Source of the DNA: Coriobacteriia bacterium
GTDB taxonomy: Bacteria; Actinomycetota; Coriobacteriia; Anaerosomatales; Anaerosomataceae
Reading direction: 5' to 3'
Assembly: GCA_016938395.1 (NCBI GenBank)
Contig: JAFGUS010000190.1
Span: 1-28,237 of the forward strand
Length of the DNA: 28,237 nt
The position numbers and the translations under genes are program-made. The notes under the pieces are model-generated. The model worked only from the letters and a program-made list of their open reading frames with translations, was not told the DNA's origin and searched no databases. Of the stretch, positions 15,350 through 24,066 are shown piece after piece (within the stretch, counting starts at the first letter, position 1; each line of letters begins with the position of its first letter).

Positions 15350-16114
15350 TCAGGCGTTTCGCGACCAGATGAGCGCCAGCCCCTCGAGTGTAAGGTCGTC
15401 ATCGACCTCGTCGATCGTGGTGGTGAGCGGCGCGATGCGCCCGGCAAGACCGCCGGTCGCGACCACCGTGCAGGCGCCTCCGAGCTCGTCCCACGTCCGG
15501 CTGACGAGGCCGTCGATCATCGCCGCATGGCCCATGAGAAGTCCGGCCTGCACCGACTCACGCGTGTTGCGTCCGATCGCGTGTGCCGGGGGCTCGAGGT
15601 CGACCGCCGACAACCGGGCCGCGCGGCTGAACAACGCGTCCGCACTGGTCTCCAACCCGGGAGCGATGGAGCCACCGAGATAGGCGCCGGCCGCATCGAC
15701 GACATCGAACGTGGTAGCCGTTCCGAGATCCACCACGATCACCGGAGCACCGAAGCGCTCCACGGCGGCGATCGCGTTCACGATCCGGTCCGCCCCGATC
15801 TCGTGCGGGTTCTCGTACGCGATCGGCATCCCGGTCTTCACACCAGGCCCCACCACGAGCGGCGCGAGGCCGGTTGCCCGGACGGCAAGATCCTCGTACG
15901 CGGCTGTGAGCGTGGGAACGACCGACGAGATGACGACCCGCTCCACCTCGTCCCAGCCGCGACCGTCCAGCGTGAACAGCCCGCCGATACGCAGGCGGAT
16001 CTCATCGGCGGTCAGTGTGGGTTCGGTGGACACCCGCCAGCGTGCGATCGGACCCTCATCGCCGATCAGCCCGAGCACGGTCTGCGTGTTACCGATATCC
16101 ACCGCGAGGATCAT
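15350..16114 (-). CDS. coaX: Type III pantothenate kinase
   Basis: CoaX phosphorylates pantothenate in the first step of coenzyme A synthesis; it belongs to the ASKHA fold and typically needs a monovalent cation. The 254-residue protein, normal in length, begins MILAVDIGNTQTVLGL (phosphate-binding loop). It continues with ISSVVPTLT, ENPHEIGADRIVNAIAA and the catalytic/cation segment VVDLGTATTFDVV. VVATGGLAGRI closes the second ATP-binding lobe. The ATG has GGAAGGGG upstream. It diverges from the response regulator across a 114-base spacer and is followed by the ccm cluster on the same strand. Confidence 0.95.
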   Translation of the reverse strand: MILAVDIGNTQTVLGLIGDEGPIARWRVSTEPTLTADEIRLRIGGLFTLDGRGWDEVERVVISSVVPTLTAAYEDLAVRATGLAPLVVGPGVKTGMPIAYENPHEIGADRIVNAIAAVERFGAPVIVVDLGTATTFDVVDAAGAYLGGSIAPGLETSADALFSRAARLSAVDLEPPAHAIGRNTRESVQAGLLMGHAAMIDGLVSRTWDELGGACTVVATGGLAGRIAPLTTTIDEVDDDLTLEGLALIWSRNA

Positions 16115-16188
16115 GACTTCCCCTTCCTCCGGCCGCCTGGCGACCGTGACGACCCGGCAACAGCATCGACGAGGCCGACGGAAGCCGG

Positions 16189-16197
16189 TGGTATCAT
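16189..16197 (+). promoter_or_regulatory. Extended -10 promoter for the two-component operon
   Basis: TGG-TATCAT, an extended -10 element, lies 32 bases before the regulator GTG at 16229. No good -35 is visible. TGGAGGA at about 16217-16223 is the ribosome binding site. The spacer also serves the divergent coaX gene. Confidence 0.5.
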
Positions 16198-16228
16198 CGC
16201 GTAAGACCTCGACTCCTGGAGGAAGCCC

Positions 16229-16930
16229 GTGACGACCACGCCCGCCCGGATCCTCGTCGTCGATGACGAAGAGTCGATCCTACAGTTCGTATCGTACAAC
16301 CTTCGCAAAGAGGGGTACGACGTGACCGTAGCTCCCGACGGCGATACCGCACTCGCCCGTGTCGCGGAGACACCCTTCGACCTCATCGTGCTCGACATCA
16401 TGCTTCCCGGTACCGACGGCTACGAGGTGTGTCGCCGCATCCGTGCGACGAGCGACACCCCGGTGCTCTTCCTCTCGGCGCGTGACACCGAGCTCGACAA
16501 AGTCGTCGGGCTCGAACTCGGCGGAGATGACTACCTCGCCAAACCGTTCGGGGTTCGCGAGCTCATCGCTCGTGTGAAGGCGCTGCTACGCCGAAGCGGA
16601 GGACGCAGCGCCGATGGACCCGAGGGCGCCGGTGCGTTCGAGGTCGCCGGCATCTCACTCGACGAGAGCGCCCACCTCGCCTTCCATGGCGATGCGGCGA
16701 TCGACCTCACACCCCGCGAGTTCGAGCTGCTCGCATGCCTCATGCGTCACGCGGGTCGCGTGCTCTCCCGCGAGCAGCTGCTCAAAGAGGCGTGGGAGTG
16801 GCAGTACGTGGTCGAGACCAAGACGGTCGACACCCACATCAAGCGGCTCCGTGACAAGCTCGCGGCCGCCGGAGTCGACCCTGCGGTCGTCGAGACCGTA
16901 CGCGGGTACGGCTACCGACTGGCGACGTAG
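16229..16930 (+). CDS. OmpR/PhoB-family response regulator
   Basis: This cytoplasmic transcription factor is controlled by phosphorylation. The 233-residue protein has a receiver domain (about 6-120) with the acidic pair in VVDDEES, phospho-acceptor D56 in VLDIMLPGTDGYEV, a switch serine in LSARD and the lysine in LAKPFG. A winged-helix domain (about 135-232) follows, with LTPREFELLACLMRHAGRVL and VDTHIKRLRDKL ending RGYGYRL. It is co-transcribed with the kinase six bases downstream. The signal and targets are unknown; no pst/pho genes are nearby to support a PhoB name. Being the only plus-strand unit, it need not control its neighbours. Confidence 0.95.
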   Translation: MTTTPARILVVDDEESILQFVSYNLRKEGYDVTVAPDGDTALARVAETPFDLIVLDIMLPGTDGYEVCRRIRATSDTPVLFLSARDTELDKVVGLELGGDDYLAKPFGVRELIARVKALLRRSGGRSADGPEGAGAFEVAGISLDESAHLAFHGDAAIDLTPREFELLACLMRHAGRVLSREQLLKEAWEWQYVVETKTVDTHIKRLRDKLAAAGVDPAVVETVRGYGYRLAT

Positions 16931-16936
16931 CACGTC

Positions 16937-18379
16937 ATGCGCTCATCGATCCGTCGCCGGCTGCTCGTCGCGTTCCTCACGGTCGCCCTGACGGTCGCCA
17001 CCGCCCTCTCGGCGTATTTCCTGACCGAGCTCGAAGGGTACGGGCTGCGCAAGATCGAAGAGCGGCTCATGAGCGAGCAGACCGTGCTGGCTGCCGCACT
17101 CTCGGCCCAGATCACCACCTCCGGTGGACGAGGACTGAGTGACTCCCAGACTGAGGCGCTCTCCGCCGAGCTGAGCCGGAGCGGCCTTGGTCAGGTCTCG
17201 CGCATCCGCGTCCTCGACCGCAGCGGCGTGTCGCTTGCTGACTCGACCGGTGCCGACCTCGGCATCGGATACGCCGAGACCCCCGAGGTCACGCGTGCAC
17301 TCGCGGGAGAGACCTCATCGGAGCGGCGCGTCCTGCCTGACGGCAGGATCATGATCTCCGTCGCCGGTCCGGTCATGGTCGATGGCCGCGTCCTCGGGGT
17401 CGTACACACCTCGGCGGCGACCTTCTCCATCCGTACGCTCGTCCGCGACTACCGCCCGCAGCTCGCACTCGCGACGGTACTCTTCTTCATAGCGACGCTT
17501 GCGCTCACCGAGATGCTGGCCCGCTGGCTGTCGGCGCCTCTACGTTCGCTCGCGCAGGGCGCGGTCGCGTTCGCCTCGGGTGACCACTCGGTGCGTGTCC
17601 GCCCGCAGGGCTCAAACGAGACGCGCGCCGTGGCCGAAGCGTTCAACGCGATGGCCGATGAGGTCCAGGAAGCGCTCCGGGAACTGCGCGAGGAGGAGCG
17701 ACGGAAGTCGCGATTCGTCTCGGACGTGAGCCACGAGTTGCGGACCCCGCTCACGGCGATCCGGGGCGCGGCTGAGACGCTGCTCGACGGGGACGTTCCC
17801 GAAGATGACGCGCGACAGTTCCTGTCCACGATCGCACGCGAATCCGAGCGGCTCGGACGGCTGGCGAACGACCTCATCACGCTCCAGCGCATCGAGGGCG
17901 CCACCGGCGAGCTGCCGCTGTCACGGGTGGACCTGGCCAGCATCGCTCAACACGCGATCGACGGGCTCGCACCGCTTACAGAGGCCCGCGGGGTCCAGGT
18001 GGAGCTGACCGGCAAAGCGGCACCGGTGCTCGGCGACCGCGACCGGCTGCAGCAGGTGTTCGGCAACCTCCTCGACAATGCGTCACGCGTGACACCGGAA
18101 GGCAAGAAGATCGCCATTGAGCTCGCCGATGATGGCGACCAGGTGGTCGCCCGCGTGCTGGACGAGGGACCGGGCATCGCGGAGAAGGATGCGGCCCGCA
18201 TCTTCGATCGCTTCTACCGCGCGCAATCGAGCCGCGACCGGGGATCGGGAGGCGCTGGCCTGGGGCTGGCGATCGTCGCCGCGATCGTCACCGCACACGG
18301 GGGCAGTATCACCGCCGCACCGCGGCCGGACGGTGGCACCATCTTCACGCTGCGGTTCCCCGCTGTCAGCCCGGAGTAG
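16937..18379 (+). CDS. Membrane sensor histidine kinase, PhoR/WalK-like
   Basis: This is the partner of the preceding regulator. The 480-residue protein has helix 1 (about 9-29), an extracytoplasmic sensor of about 140 residues, helix 2 (about 175-193) and a HAMP domain (about 194-250). The H-box is FVSDVSHELRTPLTAIRG (H266), the N-box FGNLLDNASRVTPEG (N381), G1 DEGPGIA (D409) and G2 GAGLGLAI. All catalytic residues are present. The sensor has no motif that tells its ligand. The ATG lies six bases after the regulator stop and has only a weak Shine-Dalgarno, so translational coupling is likely. Confidence 0.95.
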   Translation: MRSSIRRRLLVAFLTVALTVATALSAYFLTELEGYGLRKIEERLMSEQTVLAAALSAQITTSGGRGLSDSQTEALSAELSRSGLGQVSRIRVLDRSGVSLADSTGADLGIGYAETPEVTRALAGETSSERRVLPDGRIMISVAGPVMVDGRVLGVVHTSAATFSIRTLVRDYRPQLALATVLFFIATLALTEMLARWLSAPLRSLAQGAVAFASGDHSVRVRPQGSNETRAVAEAFNAMADEVQEALRELREEERRKSRFVSDVSHELRTPLTAIRGAAETLLDGDVPEDDARQFLSTIARESERLGRLANDLITLQRIEGATGELPLSRVDLASIAQHAIDGLAPLTEARGVQVELTGKAAPVLGDRDRLQQVFGNLLDNASRVTPEGKKIAIELADDGDQVVARVLDEGPGIAEKDAARIFDRFYRAQSSRDRGSGGAGLGLAIVAAIVTAHGGSITAAPRPDGGTIFTLRFPAVSPE

Positions 18380-18397
18380 CGAGGCACCGCGCCTCGC
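18379..18397. terminator. Hairpin between convergent genes
   Basis: GCGAGGC (18379-18385) and GCCTCGC (18391-18397) form a perfect 7-bp stem with loop ACCGC, starting at the last base of the kinase stop codon. It sits in the 39-base gap between convergent genes and could act both ways. There is no T-tract on either side, so strength is doubtful. Confidence 0.4.
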
Positions 18398-18418
18398 CTC
18401 GCGAGTTCACGGAGTCAC

Positions 18419-21136
18419 TCACGGACCGATGCGGTCGATCTCGAGCAGCGTATGGTCACCGGCTACCCGGGCGAACACCGCAGCCGTCTCGGGGTGGCAG
18501 GTGAAAAAGACAATCTGCCGCTCCGCCGCGAGCTGGGCGATGGCCTCGGCGGCACCTTCACGCCGCTCCGGGTCGAAGTTCACGAGCACGTCGTCCATCA
18601 GTACCGGGAGCGCACTCCCCACATCACCGAGACGGGCGATCAGGCCGAGCCTGATCGACAGGTACAGCTGCTCGGCGGTGCCGCGGGAAAGCAGGTCTGA
18701 GGTATGGGCCGCGGCCCGCGCGTCGAACGCCTCGATTCGCCCCTCGTCGAGGGGTACGGTGAGGTTCTGATATCGGCCACGCGTCATCGTCGAGAACAGG
18801 CGTCCCGCCTCACGCACGACTTCGGGCTGCCGCTCCCGCTCGTACCGCTGCTGCGCATCGCCCAGGATGCGCGCGGCACACGCATCCACAAGGTAGCTGT
18901 CGACGGCATCGGTCAGGCGCTCCACCAACCCCGATTCCGCGAGCGCGAGCTCCACGCTCCGCTGCTCCCGTGCGCCCTGCTCGAGACGCGCCTCAAGCCC
19001 GCTGATCTCGCTCACCAGCGACTCGAAGGCCCCGGCGGCCTCGGCCTCCTCACGCTCCGCCACGGCATGCCTCACCCGCAGGTCATCGAGCGTGCCGCCC
19101 TCGACAAGATCGAAGCGCTCGAGGATCTCGTGGATGTCAGCCTGCGCCTTGTCGAGCCGCGATTCCTCGGCCACGATCCTCGCATCCACAGGCCGAGTGT
19201 CACGGAGCAGCTCGTCGGCCCGGGCCGCCAGCGCCCGCTCAGCGGCGAGACGCTCTTTGACGCGGTTGACCAGGGCGGGCAGCCCCTCACGTCCGGACGG
19301 CGCCGGGAGGTCCATCACGGGCTCCGCAACATCGCGGAGCCGGACGATGTAGTCGTCGATCGCACGCGATCGGCACGCCAGATCCTCGCGCAACTCCGCC
19401 TCGCTCTGGCGAGCCACCCGCGCCTCCCGCGCCGAGCTGATCGCGGTCGCGGCTGCAGCCGGGGACATCTCAGCCTCGAGCCCACGATCCTCCAGCCACG
19501 AACGCCACAGTGCGACACGCGTCTCCAAGGCGCCACGTGCGAGCGCAACGTCGCGCTCAGCCTCGGCAGTAGCTGACGCCGCGTCCTCGAGCGCCTCGAC
19601 CGCCACGCGCGCGTTCTCCAGCGACCGACGCATGCGTGACAGCTCGAGCGTGCCCGCACCGGACTCGAGACCGAGCGCGCGCAGCGCGGCGCGTTCGTCA
19701 TCGCCGAGAGCAACCGGCACCCCAGCCCGTGCACGAAGCAGGAACCAGAGACCCGCGATCAGGAGCACGCCCCCGATGCCGGCGGTGACCCACTCTTCAA
19801 GGTACACGCCAGCCGCGACCGCTCCGACCCCCGAGGCGAGCATCACGAGCGACGGCAGATCGAAGGAGCTGCCCGGACGGCCCGCTGATGCAGCGCGCGC
19901 TGTCTCAAGCGCATCGAGCGCCGCCAGCCGCTCCGCAATGGCATCGGCCGGATCGTCGGCGACGATACCGAGCGGTAGCAGCTGACGGTCTGCCGCCACC
20001 CGGGCCTGGGCGAGCGCCGCGGACTCGCGCTCGCGTGTCTCCCCGCGACTCTCCACCTGCAGTTCGAGCCGCTGCAGCGCCTCGCGTGCTTCCTCGATCG
20101 CCGCGGCATCTCCGTGGCTCACGCCGAGGCTGCTCAGGGCCTCTTGCCCGAGACCACTTCGCTCGGCCGCATCGCCGGCCCGCGAGGATGCGCGCTCGAC
20201 CGCAGCCTCCGCGGTCGTGATAGAACGGGCCGACTCGATGTGGATGGGAGCTTCGTCGAGCAGTGCGTCGATCTCGGGCGCCGCCGCCAGCAGCGTTTCG
20301 TCGATCGCGATGGCGTCGAACTCCTCGGACAGTCGCTTGCGCTCCTGGCGCAACAGTATGAGCGCCTCTTCCTGGTCACGGATCGCCAGGAGCCGCCCGT
20401 CGGCTCGGTCGACGGCCACCGAGAGCTCGGTAAGCCCGGTGCGTGAGCGCTCGAGCGCCTCGCGTAGCTCGGGTAGACGCTCCCGAAGGCTCGCCACACG
20501 CTCCTGGTCGCTCGCGAACTCCTCACTCCGAGCCCGCAGGACACGCTCCTCGGAGCGCACATCACGCAGCTCGGCGATCAGCGTGTTCAGACCCCGCTTC
20601 CGCCCGCCCGGTGTGAATATCTCGCCTGCGTCCTTCTCGAGTGCCGCCCGGACTTCGTGCGGGCTCACCCGCAGACCGGCGCTCGCCGCGTACAGGCGGG
20701 ACAGCACGTCGTCCCCCGCCGCGCGCTGCTCCTCGATGGCGGCCATCTCATCGAGGCCGAAGCCGAACACGATACGGTACGCGAGTGCGCTCACGCCGCG
20801 CGTGAGCTCGGATGCGAGGTCGGAGCGCTCCTGACCGGCGAGCGCGCGGGTGCGTACCACGCCGCCGTGAGGGCCTTCGCCCCGCTCGATGACCCAGCTT
20901 CCCTCGCCGTCGCTGAAGACGAGCCGTGCGAGGCGACCATCGCCTGAGACGAAGTACCCCGGCTCCTTGCGCGCGGCTGTGGGGTATCCGAAGAGTACGT
21001 GCCGTACGAGCGCCGTGTACGTGGACTTCCCGGCCTCATTAGGGCCGAGGACGACCGTGAGCCCCTCGTCGAGGTCACCGAGCGCTGCACCGGCAAGGCG
21101 GCCGTAGCGGACCGCTTCTATCCTCTGTAGCCTCAT
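18419..21136 (-). CDS. YhaN/SbcC-like AAA ATPase with central membrane segments
   Basis: This 905-residue protein is an SMC/Rad50-type ATPase. Walker A is GPNEAGKST (31-39), reached via LTVVLGPNEAGKST. Long coiled coils run on either side of a centre (about 200-400 and 480-760). The C-terminal lobe carries signature LSRGTAEQLYLSIRLGL and Walker B LPVLMDDVLVNFD. Two hydrophobic stretches (about 428-445 and 450-467) replace the zinc hook of Rad50/SbcC, as in YhaN, which is thought to be membrane-tethered. Its ATG overlaps the stop of the SbcD-like gene (ATGA). It probably works with that nuclease on DNA ends or another nucleic acid; the role is inferred. Confidence 0.88.
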   Translation of the reverse strand: MRLQRIEAVRYGRLAGAALGDLDEGLTVVLGPNEAGKSTYTALVRHVLFGYPTAARKEPGYFVSGDGRLARLVFSDGEGSWVIERGEGPHGGVVRTRALAGQERSDLASELTRGVSALAYRIVFGFGLDEMAAIEEQRAAGDDVLSRLYAASAGLRVSPHEVRAALEKDAGEIFTPGGRKRGLNTLIAELRDVRSEERVLRARSEEFASDQERVASLRERLPELREALERSRTGLTELSVAVDRADGRLLAIRDQEEALILLRQERKRLSEEFDAIAIDETLLAAAPEIDALLDEAPIHIESARSITTAEAAVERASSRAGDAAERSGLGQEALSSLGVSHGDAAAIEEAREALQRLELQVESRGETRERESAALAQARVAADRQLLPLGIVADDPADAIAERLAALDALETARAASAGRPGSSFDLPSLVMLASGVGAVAAGVYLEEWVTAGIGGVLLIAGLWFLLRARAGVPVALGDDERAALRALGLESGAGTLELSRMRRSLENARVAVEALEDAASATAEAERDVALARGALETRVALWRSWLEDRGLEAEMSPAAAATAISSAREARVARQSEAELREDLACRSRAIDDYIVRLRDVAEPVMDLPAPSGREGLPALVNRVKERLAAERALAARADELLRDTRPVDARIVAEESRLDKAQADIHEILERFDLVEGGTLDDLRVRHAVAEREEAEAAGAFESLVSEISGLEARLEQGAREQRSVELALAESGLVERLTDAVDSYLVDACAARILGDAQQRYERERQPEVVREAGRLFSTMTRGRYQNLTVPLDEGRIEAFDARAAAHTSDLLSRGTAEQLYLSIRLGLIARLGDVGSALPVLMDDVLVNFDPERREGAAEAIAQLAAERQIVFFTCHPETAAVFARVAGDHTLLEIDRIGP

Positions 21137-22389
21137 CGCTGCTCCTCCGCCATCAGGCGGTCGAGCGCACGATCACGCGCACGTTCGATCACCGACCGGG
21201 CGTCGGGCGTGAACACGTCGCGCGAGTCGAGCGCTCCAAGGATCGGTCGTGCGACGGTGGCGACGTACTCATCGAGCGCATCCTCGTCCGCCAACAGCGC
21301 GTCGGTGAGCGCGACGAGGTCGGCTGCGAAGTCCGAGCCCACCCGGACCAGATCCAGGTCGATGGCAGGACGGGTGTGGTCCTTGAGGCGATCCACCCAC
21401 GCCCACGGTTCGCGAGCGAGACCCGTTGCCCGGATGTCGGCGAGAAGGTCGTCGAGCGCCTTGACCCTGGCAAGCTCCGAGTGGGCGGCGCTGCGCCCCG
21501 TGAGCTCGAGACGCACCACGACGGGGACGCCATCCGCCTCCGCGAGCGCTCGGTCGAGCTCTCCGGCCAGCGCCTCACGCACTGCATCGATCCCCTCGAG
21601 ATCATCGATGCACACGGACGATGTCGCCCAGGACACCTGCGCCGTGGACACCCGATCGAGGGTCGCCCCGTTCTCGTCAAGCGTGACGACGGTGCAACCC
21701 CGCGGACCGGCTTCGCCCGGATGGAGCCCTTGCGTGCACCCGCTGTAGACGATCGGAGGGTCTTGGGAGAGCACCTCCGGTCTGTGTATGTGTCCGAGCG
21801 CCCAGTAATCCATCCGCGCCGCACGAAGGTCATCCAGCGAGCACGGCGCGTACGGTCCGTGACCCTCGCGCCCGCCGACGTTGGCATGAAGCACGCCGAT
21901 CGCAAGCGTGTCATCCAGCTGTCGGGAGAACCCGGCGGCCAGATTCTCGCGCTCGGCAGCGGTCCTGAACGACCGTCCGTAGAGGCTGCAGACGGGCTGC
22001 CCTTCGCGCTCGAACACGACACGCTCGACGGCATCGGCAGCGAAGACATGCACGTTGGATGGCATCTCCAGGCCCGCCGAGTGACCGCTCGCAGGGTCGT
22101 GGTTCCCGCGGGCGATGAAGACACGGATGCCCGCCGCATCGAGCCGCGCGCACGCTGCCCTCAGGGCGAACTCGGTACGCAGTGGCTTGTCGGCGCTGTC
22201 GTAGACGTCTCCCGCCAATACCAGGAAGTCAGCATCTCGCTCGAGGCAGGTCTCCACGACCATGTCGAGCGCGCCGAGCGTGGCAGCGACCAACGCTTCG
22301 CGAACGCGGGGATCATCGGCATCGACGCCCTTGAAGGGCGCATCAAGATGGAGATCGGCAGCATGGACGAACCGCACCGGATCGGACAC
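21133..22389 (-). CDS. YhaO/SbcD-like metallophosphoesterase
   Basis: This is a calcineurin-like phosphoesterase of 418 residues, the expected nuclease partner of the ATPase. Metal and catalytic motifs are in order: HAADLHLD (D12, H14), LAGDVYD (D61), RGNHD (N96, H97), LHANVGG (H168) and ALGHIHRPE (H200, H202). A C-terminal region of about 170 residues follows, likely for binding the partner. The GTG at 22389 has GGGAGG closely upstream and starts one residue block before the metal site. A further in-frame GTG at 22410 lacks a ribosome binding site. SbcD itself is the alternative name, but the membrane-type partner favours YhaO. Confidence 0.88.
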   Translation of the reverse strand: MSDPVRFVHAADLHLDAPFKGVDADDPRVREALVAATLGALDMVVETCLERDADFLVLAGDVYDSADKPLRTEFALRAACARLDAAGIRVFIARGNHDPASGHSAGLEMPSNVHVFAADAVERVVFEREGQPVCSLYGRSFRTAAERENLAAGFSRQLDDTLAIGVLHANVGGREGHGPYAPCSLDDLRAARMDYWALGHIHRPEVLSQDPPIVYSGCTQGLHPGEAGPRGCTVVTLDENGATLDRVSTAQVSWATSSVCIDDLEGIDAVREALAGELDRALAEADGVPVVVRLELTGRSAAHSELARVKALDDLLADIRATGLAREPWAWVDRLKDHTRPAIDLDLVRVGSDFAADLVALTDALLADEDALDEYVATVARPILGALDSRDVFTPDARSVIERARDRALDRLMAEEQR

Positions 22390-22426
22390 TCGACCTCCCA
22401 CTGTCGCCACGAGACCCTACCCGCCC

Positions 22427-22432
22427 ATAGTA
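22427..22432 (-). promoter_or_regulatory. Possible -10 for the YhaO/YhaN-like pair
   Basis: TACTAT on the minus strand lies 38 bases before the GTG at 22389 in the short bioY/yhaO spacer. No recognisable -35 is present. The same spacer holds a short CAGGG/CCCTG hairpin just after the bioY stop, which may end the bioY transcript. Confidence 0.28.
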
Positions 22433-22478
22433 GCGGGCGACTCTGACACGCGACAGGGCGATACCCCTGCGGGTGGGG

Positions 22479-23045
22479 CTACGTGGTGGCTTCGGATCCG
22501 AGCGCGCCACCTCCCGCGCGCCTGACGGCGCGCGCGACGAGGACCGCCACAACGGCTTTGCCGGCGTCCGCAAACAGGAACGGCGCCACCGCGATGGTGA
22601 ACGCCGTGGCGGCATCCACGCCCGTGACCGTGGCGAACCACGCGAGCCCGGCGGCGTACGACACCGCCAGAAGCACCGCTATGCCGAGTAGATCGGCCGC
22701 AAGACGGCACCCACCATGTCGGAATGACAGACGCGTCCGTACGAACGAGCCAAGCGGAGCGCCGAGCAGGAAGCCGAGCAGGAAGCCCCCGGTCGGTCCC
22801 AGGATCACGCCGATCCCGCCGCTCCCTCCGGAGAACACGGGCAAACCGATCGCGCCCAGGCCCACATACGTAGCGAGCGCCGCGAGCGACTCGCTTGGTG
22901 AGAGCAGTAGCACGATGGCGGCGATCGCGAGCACCTGGAGCGTCACCGGAACCGGTCCGAGCGGTACGATCAGCAGAGCGCTGATGGCGACGAGCGAAGC
23001 GGCAAGGGCGGCGCGCACGAGGCCTGCGGTGCGAGAGCGGCGCAT
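22479..23045 (-). CDS. bioY: Biotin transporter substrate-binding subunit BioY
   Basis: BioY is the integral membrane S component of an ECF-type biotin importer, used alone or with the EcfAA'T module. The 188-residue protein has about six helices and the family motifs GPVPVTLQ, GGIGVILGPTGGFLLGF and the closing FADAGKAVVAVLVA. The ATG has GGGAG 7 bases upstream. No ECF ATPases are in the window. It follows birA by 64 bases and is preceded by its own promoter and a dyad, so biotin-dependent repression by BirA is likely. Confidence 0.95.
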   Translation of the reverse strand: MRRSRTAGLVRAALAASLVAISALLIVPLGPVPVTLQVLAIAAIVLLLSPSESLAALATYVGLGAIGLPVFSGGSGGIGVILGPTGGFLLGFLLGAPLGSFVRTRLSFRHGGCRLAADLLGIAVLLAVSYAAGLAWFATVTGVDAATAFTIAVAPFLFADAGKAVVAVLVARAVRRAGGGALGSEATT

Positions 23046-23056
23046 TCAGACTCCCA

Positions 23057-23089
23057 ATCGTAAGGACTCCTGACAAGTCCACTTACGAT
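23057..23089. promoter_or_regulatory. Dyad operator upstream of bioY, candidate BirA site
   Basis: ATCGTAAG (23057-23064) and CTTACGAT (23082-23089) are perfect inverted half-sites separated by 17 bases. An inner GGACT/AGTCC (64-68 and 76-80) extends the symmetry. Paired half-sites of this size with a 14-17 base spacer resemble known BirA operators. The minus-strand -10 of bioY overlaps one half-site. BirA in the adjacent gene has the N-terminal DNA-binding domain required for repression. Confidence 0.65.
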
Positions 23090-23113
23090 AACCACCGGCC
23101 GGGAACCGGTCAA
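23085..23113 (-). promoter_or_regulatory. Promoter for bioY
   Basis: On the minus strand TTGACC (23108-23113) is followed after exactly 17 bases by TATCGT (23085-23090). The -35 overlaps the birA stop codon and the -10 overlaps the outer half-site of the dyad. A start near 23078 gives a leader of about 33 bases to the bioY ATG. Confidence 0.55.
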
Positions 23114-24066
23114 TCGCGCAGCGTGACCTCTCCAGCCACCACACGTAGCTCGTTCCCGGGCGCTCCCACGAGAAGCTCCCCCGCCTCCCCGATACCCGCC
23201 ACCGGTCCCTCGGCCACCACGGACCCGGCGGCGTCGCGCACGACTACCGTCTGTCCGGCGATGCCCAGGCGCCGAACGTAGGAGCCCCGCACGGCTCCGA
23301 AACCACCAGCTACGAAGCGCCGGTACGCCCCGGCGATACCGTCGAGCACTGCGGCCGCCGCGGCCACCACGGACACCCCCGGTACATGATCGGCCACCGA
23401 AGCCGCTCGTTCGTGCGGGTGCCCGGTGACGTTCAGCCCGCAGCCGAGCACCACCCATTCGGTGCGGTCTGCCTCGGCGGCCATCTCTAGCAGGATGCCC
23501 GCCAGCTTGCGCCCGCCGACCTCCACGTCGTTCGGCCACTTGAGCCGCGTGTCGAGTCCGAGACCGGCGAGGCCATCGGCCACGCCCACGGCGGCGACAA
23601 GCGGCAGTGGCGCGATCGCGGTCGGCGGCAGCGGTGGACGCAGCACGCACGAGACGTACGCGCCACCGTCGGGGGAAACCCACGCACGGTCGAACCGCCC
23701 ACGGCCTCCGGTCTGCCGCGCCGCGACGACGAGCGCCCCTTCGGGCGCGCCCGCACGAGCGAGGCGCTTGGCGTCGTCGTTGGTGGACACCGTCTCAGCC
23801 CCTCCCGCGCAAGAGACCCAGAGATGGTCGCGCAGCCGCGGCGCGACCTGCTCCGGCAGGCACGCATCGGGCGCGGACACGAGCCGGTAGCCGACACGTG
23901 ATGAGGAGGCGATCTCGTAGCCGAGCGACCGGAGCGCCGCGACGTGCGCGTTCACGGTCGCGCGCGAGATGCCGAGCGCCGAGGCGATCGCTTCACCCGA
24001 GACACCCACTCCGCCCGCGCGCCTGAGTGCGTCGGCAACGGCAGCGCGTGTGGAGAGCGCGATCAC
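23110..24066 (-). CDS. birA: Biotin-[acetyl-CoA-carboxylase] ligase / biotin repressor
   Basis: BirA makes biotinyl-5'-AMP and attaches biotin to carboxylase carrier domains. The 318-residue protein has an N-terminal helix-turn-helix (about 5-60, VSGEAIASALGISRATVNAH), so it is the class that also represses transcription. The ligase core has STNDDAKRLA, QTGGRGRFDRAWVSPDGGAY (118-137, where the canonical loop is GRGRRGR), KWPND (176-180) and RKLAGILLE. A C-terminal SH3-like domain follows. The GTG at 24066 overlaps the stop of the DedA gene (GTGA), with GGAGGAC upstream. The dyad in front of bioY is its likely target. Confidence 0.95.
   Translation of the reverse strand: MIALSTRAAVADALRRAGGVGVSGEAIASALGISRATVNAHVAALRSLGYEIASSSRVGYRLVSAPDACLPEQVAPRLRDHLWVSCAGGAETVSTNDDAKRLARAGAPEGALVVAARQTGGRGRFDRAWVSPDGGAYVSCVLRPPLPPTAIAPLPLVAAVGVADGLAGLGLDTRLKWPNDVEVGGRKLAGILLEMAAEADRTEWVVLGCGLNVTGHPHERAASVADHVPGVSVVAAAAAVLDGIAGAYRRFVAGGFGAVRGSYVRRLGIAGQTVVVRDAAGSVVAEGPVAGIGEAGELLVGAPGNELRVVAGEVTLRD

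Noticed and set aside
16229..18379. PhoB/PhoR naming for the two-component pair
   Set aside because: Domain type fits, but no pst, phoU or phosphatase gene is nearby and the sensor domain shows no specific feature, so a phosphate role is unsupported.
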